From the NCBI GenBank assembly GCA_023663285.1, contig JAMPHT010000030.1:1-39178 (forward strand): a stretch of 39,178 bases of DNA. The letters are read 5' to 3'. Positions 32,173 through 39,178 of the stretch are shown here, in pieces. This DNA comes from Bacillota bacterium (GTDB taxonomy: Bacteria > Bacillota > Clostridia > Lachnospirales > Lachnospiraceae). The position numbers and the translations under genes are program-made. Positions within the stretch are counted from its first letter, which is position 1, and every line of letters starts with the position of its first letter. The notes beneath the pieces are model-generated. The model saw only the letters and a program-made list of their open reading frames with translations. It did no database searches and was not told the DNA's origin.

Positions 32173-33257
32173 ATGGAATAATCCGCAGCCTTCAGAAGCT
32201 GAACCGCTGCGTTCATGGAGGGTTCGTCATAGAATTCCACTAAGAGCACGCCGTCCTGAGATTCCCGGTTGTGGGTGATGCCGATATTTTTGATGCTCAG
32301 CTCATGATCTGCAAGAAGGGCTGCAATATGAGCCAGGGCTCCCGTCCTGTCTGCAATGTCCACGTTAAAGCTATAGGAGCGTTTGATGGGACCGCTGGAA
32401 GCGTTTATGAAGGAATCCCGGTAGATCCTGGCGCTGTCAAACAGGTCATAGAGCTCCTGTCCGCAGCCCTGATCCAGTTCGTCTCTGATGGCAGTGAGCG
32501 AATCAATATAGGACTGCAGGAGAGCGGAAATATTTTCCGTGTTGGTCAGGCAGATCTGCTGCCACATGACGGCGGAGGAAGAAGCGATCCTGGTGATGTC
32601 CTTGAAGCCGCCGGCGGCGATCATTTTCATGATGCCATCCTCCGAGTCGCTGTCCCGCACCAGATTTACCAAAGCAGCGGCGATGACGTGGGGGAGGTGG
32701 CTGACAGCCGCAGTGACGTAATCGTGTCTGCGGTAGTCCAGGATCAAAGGGATCGCCCCCATCTGTACTGTCAGTTCCCGGTATGCTTCCAGTTTTTCTC
32801 TTGGGACGGAAGGAGTGGGAGTCAGAATATAATAGGCGTTTTCCAGCAGGGCGGATCTTGAGTTGATATAGCCTGTACGCTCGCTGCCTGCCATAGGGTG
32901 TCCGCCGATGAAGCAGTGTTCCAGACCTGCTTCGCGGACGGCGCTGTGGATAGCGGTCTTGACGCTGCCCACATCCGTCAGCAGGCACTTGGCAGGGAGT
33001 ATTTTTTTTACGGCGGCAAGGTTGCCGTCATTTTTCTGCACGGGCGCGCACAAAAAAATGTAATCGCAGTCCGAAAAGCTTTCGTCGATAGCGGAAGCGG
33101 TCACATCCGCCACGGCGTCCTGCTTTGCGAGGCGGAGCGTTTCGGGATTCACGTCATAAGCTATGATTTTGATATGATGGTCGTATTCTTTCAGAGCTCT
33201 GGCGATAGATCCGCCAATCAGCCCCAGGCCGATAAAACCGCAGGTCAGTTCAGACAT
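32157..33257 (-). CDS. tyrA: Prephenate dehydrogenase with C-terminal ACT domain
   Basis: A 366-residue cytoplasmic enzyme converting prephenate to 4-hydroxyphenylpyruvate with NAD(P)+, a step of tyrosine synthesis. The Rossmann motif GFIGLGLIGGSIARAL is at the N-terminus. LTDVGSVK and FIGGHPMAGSERTGY carry substrate and catalytic residues (His in GGHPMAG), and VSHLPHVIAAALVN follows. Residues about 295-366 form an ACT domain (FNVDIADRTGALAHIAALLADHELSI) expected to give feedback control by an amino acid. AAGGAGGT lies 5 nt before the ATG. The promoter is at 33401-33429, with a leader of about 140 nt. Confidence 0.95.
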   Translation of the reverse strand: MSELTCGFIGLGLIGGSIARALKEYDHHIKIIAYDVNPETLRLAKQDAVADVTASAIDESFSDCDYIFLCAPVQKNDGNLAAVKKILPAKCLLTDVGSVKTAIHSAVREAGLEHCFIGGHPMAGSERTGYINSRSALLENAYYILTPTPSVPREKLEAYRELTVQMGAIPLILDYRRHDYVTAAVSHLPHVIAAALVNLVRDSDSEDGIMKMIAAGGFKDITRIASSSAVMWQQICLTNTENISALLQSYIDSLTAIRDELDQGCGQELYDLFDSARIYRDSFINASSGPIKRSYSFNVDIADRTGALAHIAALLADHELSIKNIGITHNRESQDGVLLVEFYDEPSMNAAVQLLKAADYSIHVRR

Positions 33258-33400
33258 GGAGACCTCCTTTTAAGGTTATTCCCGCCGGCAAAATGTGTCT
33301 TTCAGACACATAAGCCAAACGGCTATACTTAAAGCCAACTATAGGTTGGCTTGGACAGATTGGCGAATGCCGCGTGGTTGTTGCATGAGACTCATGCCTT
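33258..33400 (-). promoter_or_regulatory. tyrA leader with folded element
   Basis: In transcript sense the leader contains GCATGAGTCTCATGC near its start, then CGCGGCATTCGCCAA (33360-33374), the same 15-mer as in the leader at 5153-5167. Hairpins AAGCCAAC/GTTGGCTT and GTGTC/GACAC follow. There is no T-box sequence. A short frame (ATG AGT CTC ATG ...) of 18 codons crosses the shared motif and ends in TAG. Confidence 0.45.
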
Positions 33401-33429
33401 ACTATAGCACTTTAATGCGGGAGATTCAA
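33401..33429 (-). promoter_or_regulatory. Promoter of tyrA
   Basis: On the minus strand TTGAAT and TATAGT are separated by 17 bp. Confidence 0.7.
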
Positions 33430-33466
33430 GTGTGAACGGAATGAAGATTTTCTAAGGCATTCCGAG

Positions 33467-33488
33467 AAGAATCCGCAAGCGGATTCTT
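33467..33488. other. Perfect 22-bp palindrome between tyrA and EF-G-like gene
   Basis: AAGAATCCGC and GCGGATTCTT flank two A bases. It lies upstream of both divergent promoters and has no T tail on either side, so it is more likely a structural or binding site than a terminator. Confidence 0.45.
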
Positions 33489-33540
33489 CCAGCCTTACGG
33501 GGCCACTATGGAAAATGTCTTGAAATGTTTCAACAATAGC

Positions 33541-33569
33541 TTGTAAAATGGATAATTGTTTAGTAAAAT
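33541..33569 (+). promoter_or_regulatory. Promoter of EF-G-like gene
   Basis: TTGTAA and TAAAAT are separated by 17 bp, about 75 bp before the start codon. Confidence 0.6.
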
Positions 33570-33644
33570 AGACCTATGGGAGTTTAAAGTCCGTTTATAG
33601 GATGTACCAAATGCCCAAAATACTGCATAATTGGAGGAACCTAT

Positions 33645-35738
33645 ATGAAAGTTTACACAACTGACAAGATTCGCAATGTGGTACTGTTAGGTCACGGAGG
33701 AAGCGGCAAGACCAGTCTGGTGGAGTCTATGGCTTATCTGTCCGGAATTACTTCGAGAATGGGCAAGGTGGCTGACAAGAATACCATAAGCGATTATGAC
33801 AAGGAAGAGCAGAAACGGCAGTTTTCTATCAATACCTCCGTTGTTCCGATCGAATGGGACGGGTACAAGATCAACATCATGGATACTCCCGGATATTTTG
33901 ACTTTGTAGGCGAGGTGGAAGAGGCAGTCAGCGCCGCGGGGGCCGCTATCATCGTGGTGAACGGCAAGGCGGGTATCGAGGTAGGCGCCCAGAAGGCATG
34001 GGAGCTCTGCGAGAAATACAAGCTGCCTAGGATGATCTATGTATCCAACATGGATGTGGATCATGCGTCCTTCCGCCAGGTGGTGGAGGATATGACCGCC
34101 GCCTATGGTAAGAAAATGGCGCCCTTTAACCTGCCCATCCGTGAGAGCGAGAAATTCGTAGGTTACGTCAATGTGATCACCGAGACGGGAAACCGCTGGC
34201 AGGGCAAGGAAGTGGTTCCCTGCGAGGTGCCTGAATACAATAAGGCAAACCTGCAGATCTGTCGTGATACCCTGATGGAGGCAGTGGCGGAGACCAGTGA
34301 AGAGATGATGGAGCGCTATTTCGGCGGCGAGACCTTCTCGGAAGCGGAGATCCGCGCGGCGCTCCGCACTAATGTATGCGATTGCAGCATCGTTCCCATG
34401 ACGATGGGGTCTAATGTGCTCTGCCAGGGCGTCTATACGCTGCTGGACGACATTGTAAAATATTTCCCCAGCCCGGAGAACAGACAGGTGGCCGGCATCA
34501 ATATGAAGACCAACGAGATCTACAATGCGGATTATGATTTTTCCAAGGCAAAATCCGCCTATATCTGGAAAACCATCGTAGATCCCTTTATCGGGAAATA
34601 TTCCCTGATCAAGGTAAATTCCGGCGTATTAAAGACGGATGACCTGATCTATAACGTTGACAGGGATATCGAGGAAAAAATAGGAAAGCTGTATGTGCTT
34701 CAGGGCAACAAGCCCATTGAGGTGCCGGAGCTTCACGCCGGAGACATCGGTGCGCTGGCGAAGCTGACGGCAGCCAGAACGGGCAACAGCCTGTCCACCA
34801 AGGCTACCACCATCAAATTCGGGAAATTCGAGCTTTCAACGCCCTATACATATATGCGTTATAAGCCGAAGAACAAGGCGGATGTGGATAAGATATCCCA
34901 GGCCCTGCAGAAGATAGGTCATGAGGATCTTACCATGAAAACAGTGAATGATGCGGAGAACCGTCAGACCTTGCTTTACGGCATGGGCGACCAGCATCTG
35001 GAGATCATTGTCAGCAGGCTGCTGAACGAATACAAGGTGGAGGTAGAGCTGTCCAGACCTAAGGTGGCGTATCGCGAGACCATCAAAAAGCAGTCGGATG
35101 TGGAATACAAGTATAAGAAGCAGACCGGCGGACACGGTCAGTACGGTCATGTGAAGATGCGTTTCAGTCCCTCGGAGGATCTGGAGCAGCCTTATGTATT
35201 TGAACAGGAAGTGGTAGGCGGAGCGGTGCCCAAGAATTATTATCCGGCAGTGGAAAAAGGCTTGCAGGAATCCGTCCAGAAGGGGCCGCTGGCGGCATAC
35301 CCCGTGGTGGGCGTAAAAGCGGTTCTGTACGACGGCTCCTATCATCCGGTGGACTCCTCCGAGCAGGCATTTAAGATGGCTACCGTACAGGCGTTCAAGA
35401 AAGGCTTCATGGAGGCTCATCCCGTGCTGCTGGAGCCCATTGCCAGCCTGAAGGTGACTATCCCCGACGCATATACCGGGGATGTGATGGGCGACCTGAA
35501 TAAGAGGCGCGGGCGTGTCCTGGGCATGAACCCTGCGCCCGGCGGAAAGCAGGTGGTGGAGGCGGAGATTCCCGTAAGTTGCCTGTACGGCTACTGTACA
35601 GACCTTCGTTCCATGACCGGCGGCCGCGGGGAATACGCTTATGAGTTTGTCCGTTATGAGCAGGCGCCTTCCGATGTGCAGGAGAAGGAGGTTGCCGCAA
35701 GGGCAGCCAAGGTTGCGGAGAACGACACGGAGGAATAA
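33645..35738 (+). CDS. Elongation factor G-like GTPase (second EF-G type)
   Basis: A 697-residue translational GTPase with the five-domain EF-G layout. G1 is GHGGSGKTSL, G3 is MDTPGYFDF, and the domain IV region contains GGHGQYGHVKMRF; domain V follows (PIASLKVTIPDAYTGDVMGDLNKRRG). The protein differs from housekeeping EF-G: the P-loop is GHGGSGKT rather than AHIDAGKT, the usual sensor segment around G2 is reduced, and the G4 motif reads SNMD where NKxD is expected. These mark the EF-G-like or FusA2 branch found beside the normal fusA in Clostridia, whose role (ribosome release, stress or none in elongation) varies. It has its own promoter; the leuS T-box promoter starts 18 bp after its stop. 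Confidence 0.88.
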   Translation: MKVYTTDKIRNVVLLGHGGSGKTSLVESMAYLSGITSRMGKVADKNTISDYDKEEQKRQFSINTSVVPIEWDGYKINIMDTPGYFDFVGEVEEAVSAAGAAIIVVNGKAGIEVGAQKAWELCEKYKLPRMIYVSNMDVDHASFRQVVEDMTAAYGKKMAPFNLPIRESEKFVGYVNVITETGNRWQGKEVVPCEVPEYNKANLQICRDTLMEAVAETSEEMMERYFGGETFSEAEIRAALRTNVCDCSIVPMTMGSNVLCQGVYTLLDDIVKYFPSPENRQVAGINMKTNEIYNADYDFSKAKSAYIWKTIVDPFIGKYSLIKVNSGVLKTDDLIYNVDRDIEEKIGKLYVLQGNKPIEVPELHAGDIGALAKLTAARTGNSLSTKATTIKFGKFELSTPYTYMRYKPKNKADVDKISQALQKIGHEDLTMKTVNDAENRQTLLYGMGDQHLEIIVSRLLNEYKVEVELSRPKVAYRETIKKQSDVEYKYKKQTGGHGQYGHVKMRFSPSEDLEQPYVFEQEVVGGAVPKNYYPAVEKGLQESVQKGPLAAYPVVGVKAVLYDGSYHPVDSSEQAFKMATVQAFKKGFMEAHPVLLEPIASLKVTIPDAYTGDVMGDLNKRRGRVLGMNPAPGGKQVVEAEIPVSCLYGYCTDLRSMTGGRGEYAYEFVRYEQAPSDVQEKEVAARAAKVAENDTEE

Positions 35739-35755
35739 AATTAAGGTCAAAATGC

Positions 35756-35784
35756 TTGACAGCTCCGTTAAAATGGGCTAGAAT
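35756..35784 (+). promoter_or_regulatory. Promoter of leuS T-box transcript
   Basis: TTGACA and TAGAAT are separated by 17 bp, immediately after the EF-G-like gene. Confidence 0.8.
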
Positions 35785-35789
35785 ATCAT

Positions 35790-36198
35790 AAAATTTAAAA
35801 TTAAAACTTAAAATACTATAAACATTGATGAGGAGTATTAAGGATCTCGGACTTTCAGAGAGCTGCCGGGCGGTGTGAGGCAGCAGGAAGATTTCCCCAA
35901 CTGGCCTCGGAGTTCCCCTGGTGAAGCGGGAGAGCGGCTTGTCCGGATCATGTGCGGCGGAGCAGCTTTCAGTGGGTAGCAAGGGGCGGCAGATACCGTT
36001 ATCTATCCTAAAGTGCATATGTAAATGACCGAAGCCTGTGGAAGAAGCAGGGAGTTCTGGGGAAGAGCAGGGAACTGCCATAAGTGGTATTTGACTTACG
36101 ACTTGTGCAGGATAAGCAGGTTTTGCGGGGAACATATGAAGTAGAGTGGTACCACGGAACAAAGCCCTTTCGTCTCTATACGGACGAGAGGGCTTTTT
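35790..36198 (+). promoter_or_regulatory. T-box leader controlling leuS
   Basis: The T-box AGAGTGGTACCACGG is at 36143-36157. It is followed by a terminator: a 14-bp stem (36161-36174 with 36183-36196, one G-T pair), then a T run. A stem I-like region begins near 35830 (paired GAGCTGCC / GGCAGC arms). Leu codons CUC or CUG occur on the expected side (35898-35906), but the specifier is not proved. The leader, about 400 nt, is long for a T-box. Confidence 0.93.
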
Positions 36199-36313
36199 AA
36201 TGCACAGAGGCGCACGAGGAATGCATTGTTGAAGCGGTCTGCCGGCGGTGCATCTGCAGAGAGAAGGCAGCAGCTGCGGATCGTGCAGGAAAGCAGAAAA
36301 GGAGGACATAAAA

Positions 36314-38848
36314 ATGGCAGTACCCTATAACCACCATGAGGTGGAGACAAAATGGCAGAAGGTCTGGGATGATGAGAAAGCGTTCAAGACCTCTGACGAT
36401 TATTCCAAACCGAAATACTATGCATTGGTAGAATTTCCCTATCCTTCGGGGGCGGGGCTGCACGTGGGACATCCCAGACCCTACACCGCGCTGGATATTG
36501 TGGCGAGAAAGCGGAGAATGCAGGGCTATAATGTGCTGTACCCCATGGGCTGGGATGCTTTTGGACTTCCCACGGAGAACTATGCCATCAAGAATCACAT
36601 TCATCCCAGGATCGTGACGAAAAACAATGTGGAGCGTTTTAAGGAGCAGCTCCATTCTCTGGGCTATTCCTTTGACTGGGACAGGGAAGTCAATACCACG
36701 GATCCGGAGTATTACAAGTGGACCCAGTGGATCTTCTTAAAGCTTTTCAAGGCGGGGCTGGCATATAAGACAGAAATGCCCATCAACTGGTGTACCTCCT
36801 GTAAAGTAGGGCTTGCCAACGAGGAGGTGGTAAACGGCGTCTGCGAGCGCTGCGGCGCAGAGGTGGTCCGCAGGGTGAAGAGCCAGTGGATGCTGAAGAT
36901 CACGGAATATGCGGATCAGCTGATCCAGGGACTTGATACCGTGGACTATATTGAGCGCGTCAAGGTCTCCCAGAAGAACTGGATCGGCAAATCTACCGGC
37001 GCGGAGGTGGATTTCTCCATTACAGGGAAGAAAGATAAGCTGCGGATCTACACTACAAGGCCCGACACCCTGTTCGGAGCCACCTATATGGTAGTGTCCC
37101 CGGAGCATCCCCTGATAGAGAAATATAAAGCAGAAATCAAAAATTATGAGGCGCTTGCAGCTTACAGAGAGCAGGCGGCGAAGAAATCCGATTTCGAGCG
37201 CACGGAGCTTGCCAAGGACAAGACGGGGGTACAGATCGAGGGGCTTACCGCTACAAATCCCGTAAACGGAAAGGAGATTCCCATCTGGATCTCCGACTAT
37301 GTGCTGATGACCTACGGAACCGGCGCGATCATGGCGGTTCCAGCCCATGACGAGAGGGACTGGGAATTTGCAAAAAAATTCGGACTGCCCATTATAGAGG
37401 TGGTTGCAGGCAGCCCTGTCAGCGTGCAGGAGCAAGTATTTACAGACGTGGCGACAGGTGTTCTGGTGAATTCCGATTTTCTTAACGGATCGTCTGTTGC
37501 GGAGGCAAAAGAAAAAATCATCAGCTTTCTGGAGGAAAAGGGAATCGGTCACAGCAAGACCAATTTCAAGCTTCGGGACTGGGTATTTTCCAGACAGCGG
37601 TACTGGGGAGAGCCTATACCCATTGTGCAGTGTGAAAAGTGCGGTTTTGTTCCGCTGGATGAGAGTGAACTGCCTTTGCAGCTGCCGGAGGTGGAATCTT
37701 ATGAGCCCACGGACAACGGCGAGTCGCCTCTGGCAGCCATGACGGACTGGGTAAATACCACCTGTCCCTGCTGCGGCGGCCCCGCGAAGCGGGAGACGGA
37801 CACCATGCCGCAATGGGCAGGTTCCTCCTGGTATTTCCTGCGGTATATCGACCCTCATAATAAGGAGGCGCTGGCAGGTAAAGAGGCGCTGGAATACTGG
37901 ATGCCTGTGGACTGGTATAACGGCGGTATGGAGCATACCACATTGCACCTGCTTTATTCCCGGTTCTGGCATAAATTTCTTTATGACCAGGGAGTGGTGC
38001 CCTGTCCGGAGCCCTATCAGAAGAGGACCAGCCACGGCATGATTCTGGGCCTGAATCCCCACAGCTTTGTGAACCAGTCAGGGGAGGAACAGAAGCGCCT
38101 GGTAGAGCAGTACGGCAGCGAGAAGGAAGCCAGGAAAGCGCTGGTGGCGCAGTTTGGAGAGATGGCGGAACATCCTGTGGTAAAGATGTCCAAATCGCTG
38201 GGGAATGTGGTAAATCCGGATGATATTGTGAGGGATTACGGCGCGGACACCCTGCGTACCTATGAGATGTTTATCGGCGCCTTTGACTTAAGCGCCGCCT
38301 GGAGCGAGGACGGCGTAAAGGGCTGCCGCAGATTTCTGGAGAGAGTTTGGAAGCTGCAGGATATGCTGGTGGATGGAGACGGCTACAGCGGGGATCTGGA
38401 AACAAAAATGCACCAGACCATCAAAAAGGTCTCCGGCGATTATGAGAGCCTGAAATACAATACCGCTATCGCGGCCATGATGGCGCTGATCAACGAATTT
38501 TATAAGAAGAATGCCGTCACCAGAGGCGAGTACAGGACGCTGCTGACGCTGCTGAATCCTGTGGCTCCCCACATTACAGAGGAACTCTGGCAGGCCGCAG
38601 GCTTTGAGGGAAGAGTTTACCAGACTGCCTGGCCGGAATATGATGAGGCTAAAACGGTGGAAGCGGAAGTGGAGATCGCCGTCCAGGTCAACGGGAAGGT
38701 GCGCGTCACTATATCCGTGCCCAAGGACATGGAAAAGGATGCTGTGATTGCCGCGGCGAAGGAAGCCCTGGGAGAAAAGCTTACCGGCACTGTGGTCAAG
38801 GAAATCTATGTGCCGGGCCGGATCGTGAATATTGTGGTGAAGGCGTAA
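36314..38848 (+). CDS. leuS: Leucyl-tRNA synthetase
   Basis: An 844-residue class I synthetase that charges tRNA-Leu in the cytoplasm. The HIGH motif is HVGH (residues 50-53, in [15 protein letters not shown]), and KMSKS is at 624-628. A zinc-binding patch [22 protein letters not shown] and a second Cys cluster (CEKCGFV ... CPCCGG) are present. The CP1 editing domain includes [19 protein letters not shown] and [14 protein letters not shown]. About 35 extra residues ([20 protein letters not shown] region) lie between the ILGLN and KMSKS blocks, making it longer than many Firmicutes LeuS. I start at [11 protein letters not shown] behind AGGAGG; the frame opens 22 codons earlier without a ribosome site. 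The T-box leader precedes it. Confidence 0.97.
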   Translation: MAVPYNHHEVETKWQKVWDDEKAFKTSDDYSKPKYYALVEFPYPSGAGLHVGHPRPYTALDIVARKRRMQGYNVLYPMGWDAFGLPTENYAIKNHIHPRIVTKNNVERFKEQLHSLGYSFDWDREVNTTDPEYYKWTQWIFLKLFKAGLAYKTEMPINWCTSCKVGLANEEVVNGVCERCGAEVVRRVKSQWMLKITEYADQLIQGLDTVDYIERVKVSQKNWIGKSTGAEVDFSITGKKDKLRIYTTRPDTLFGATYMVVSPEHPLIEKYKAEIKNYEALAAYREQAAKKSDFERTELAKDKTGVQIEGLTATNPVNGKEIPIWISDYVLMTYGTGAIMAVPAHDERDWEFAKKFGLPIIEVVAGSPVSVQEQVFTDVATGVLVNSDFLNGSSVAEAKEKIISFLEEKGIGHSKTNFKLRDWVFSRQRYWGEPIPIVQCEKCGFVPLDESELPLQLPEVESYEPTDNGESPLAAMTDWVNTTCPCCGGPAKRETDTMPQWAGSSWYFLRYIDPHNKEALAGKEALEYWMPVDWYNGGMEHTTLHLLYSRFWHKFLYDQGVVPCPEPYQKRTSHGMILGLNPHSFVNQSGEEQKRLVEQYGSEKEARKALVAQFGEMAEHPVVKMSKSLGNVVNPDDIVRDYGADTLRTYEMFIGAFDLSAAWSEDGVKGCRRFLERVWKLQDMLVDGDGYSGDLETKMHQTIKKVSGDYESLKYNTAIAAMMALINEFYKKNAVTRGEYRTLLTLLNPVAPHITEELWQAAGFEGRVYQTAWPEYDEAKTVEAEVEIAVQVNGKVRVTISVPKDMEKDAVIAAAKEALGEKLTGTVVKEIYVPGRIVNIVVKA

Positions 38849-39178
38849 TGTCAAAAAAGTAATATTGGTAATGAGATGATGCAGCCGGATAAGCATTTCC
38901 GTTTGGACACGTTCCGCGGTCAAAAATGATTATTTGGCTGCATCCGATCATTGATATGGTTGGGAAAGACAGTGTTACTGTCAGCTGCCGCTTTCGTGTT
39001 TGCCAGGCTGAGCTGCTACAAAAAATAAAAATAGGGGCTTGTGCAGTGTGCAAATGTATGTTATAATATTCTATAGTAAATAAAATGTCTATTTTCATTT
39101 CGCCGGAAGTGTATGCCTGCTTCCGTGCGTCGGCTTTTCGCCATCTATTCAGACAAAACAATGAAATAATGCACAAGA
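38849..39178. other. Gap after leuS, no complete gene seen
   Basis: The gap contains a distant inverted repeat GATGCAGCC/GGCTGCATC (about 38877-38947) and a promoter at 39039-39067. From ATG 39084 a frame (MSIFISPEVYACFR) is open to the window edge, but it has no ribosome site and cannot be judged. I see no terminator of standard form for leuS. Confidence 0.4.
39039..39067 (+). promoter_or_regulatory. Promoter reading out of the window
   Basis: TTGTGC and TATAAT are separated by 17 bp. The gene it serves lies at or beyond the right edge. Confidence 0.55.

Noticed and set aside
1-39178. CRISPR array
   Set aside because: No regularly spaced repeats with unique spacers; the only tandem repeats are the 9-bp, 17-bp and 106-bp cases listed.
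39084-39178. Open frame at the right edge
   Set aside because: No ribosome site and too short to judge; not called as a gene.

Overview
The window looks like a chromosomal segment from a Gram-positive anaerobe of the class Clostridia, most likely family Lachnospiraceae. I base this on two T-box leaders (pheST and leuS), a pta-ackA operon with a catabolite-responsive (cre) site, a polA-coaE-FtsA-like-WalJ gene string, the paired ACT-domain/UPF0210 genes, strong GGAGG ribosome sites, and moderately GC-rich core genes interrupted by AT-rich accessory patches. Species cannot be named from the sequence alone.

Left end (1-3000): a truncated membrane-anchored hypothetical protein, then an abruptly AT-rich MORN-like membrane protein, a terminator, about 430 bp of decayed-looking sequence, and a tRNA-Leu(CAA) on the minus strand. 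Next (3000-7350): an SDR oxidoreductase diverging from a DRE-TIM aldolase whose promoter spacer is a perfect palindrome; a small coiled-coil protein behind a folded leader; metY (homocysteine synthesis); and an orphan zinc-finger anti-sigma-like membrane protein. From 7475 to 16034 lies a housekeeping run on the plus strand: polA, coaE, an FtsA-superfamily protein with a long C-terminal extension, a WalJ/YycJ-type MBL hydrolase, then the ACT-domain protein and its UPF0210 partner. The gaps in this run hold large inverted-repeat structures, one of them duplicated as 106-bp direct copies.

From 16035 to 17800 there is the wreck of a type I restriction-modification locus: an IS200-like element with a frameshifted transposase, the last codons of hsdS, an apparently intact MNT/HEPN (type VII toxin-antitoxin) pair, and the first codons of an hsdR-like gene. 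Then follow tmcAL (minus strand), pta and ackA separated by a purine-only microsatellite tract, a secreted C39-like peptidase, and a T-box-controlled pheS-pheT unit continuing into an M18 aminopeptidase and queA.

Between queA and a PadR regulator (29470-29820) is an unlisted 32-codon membrane peptide with a very strong ribosome site, opposed by a consensus promoter reading into it from its 3' side. This has the architecture of a type I toxin-antitoxin system and is the best candidate here for an undescribed system. Beyond it lies an AT-rich PadR/membrane ferredoxin operon with two palindromic operators, a PilZ-VanZ pair, tyrA (minus strand), an EF-G paralogue, and leuS behind its own T-box.

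Coordinates of promoters, hairpins and repeats were read by eye. Family assignments come from motif recognition, not searches.
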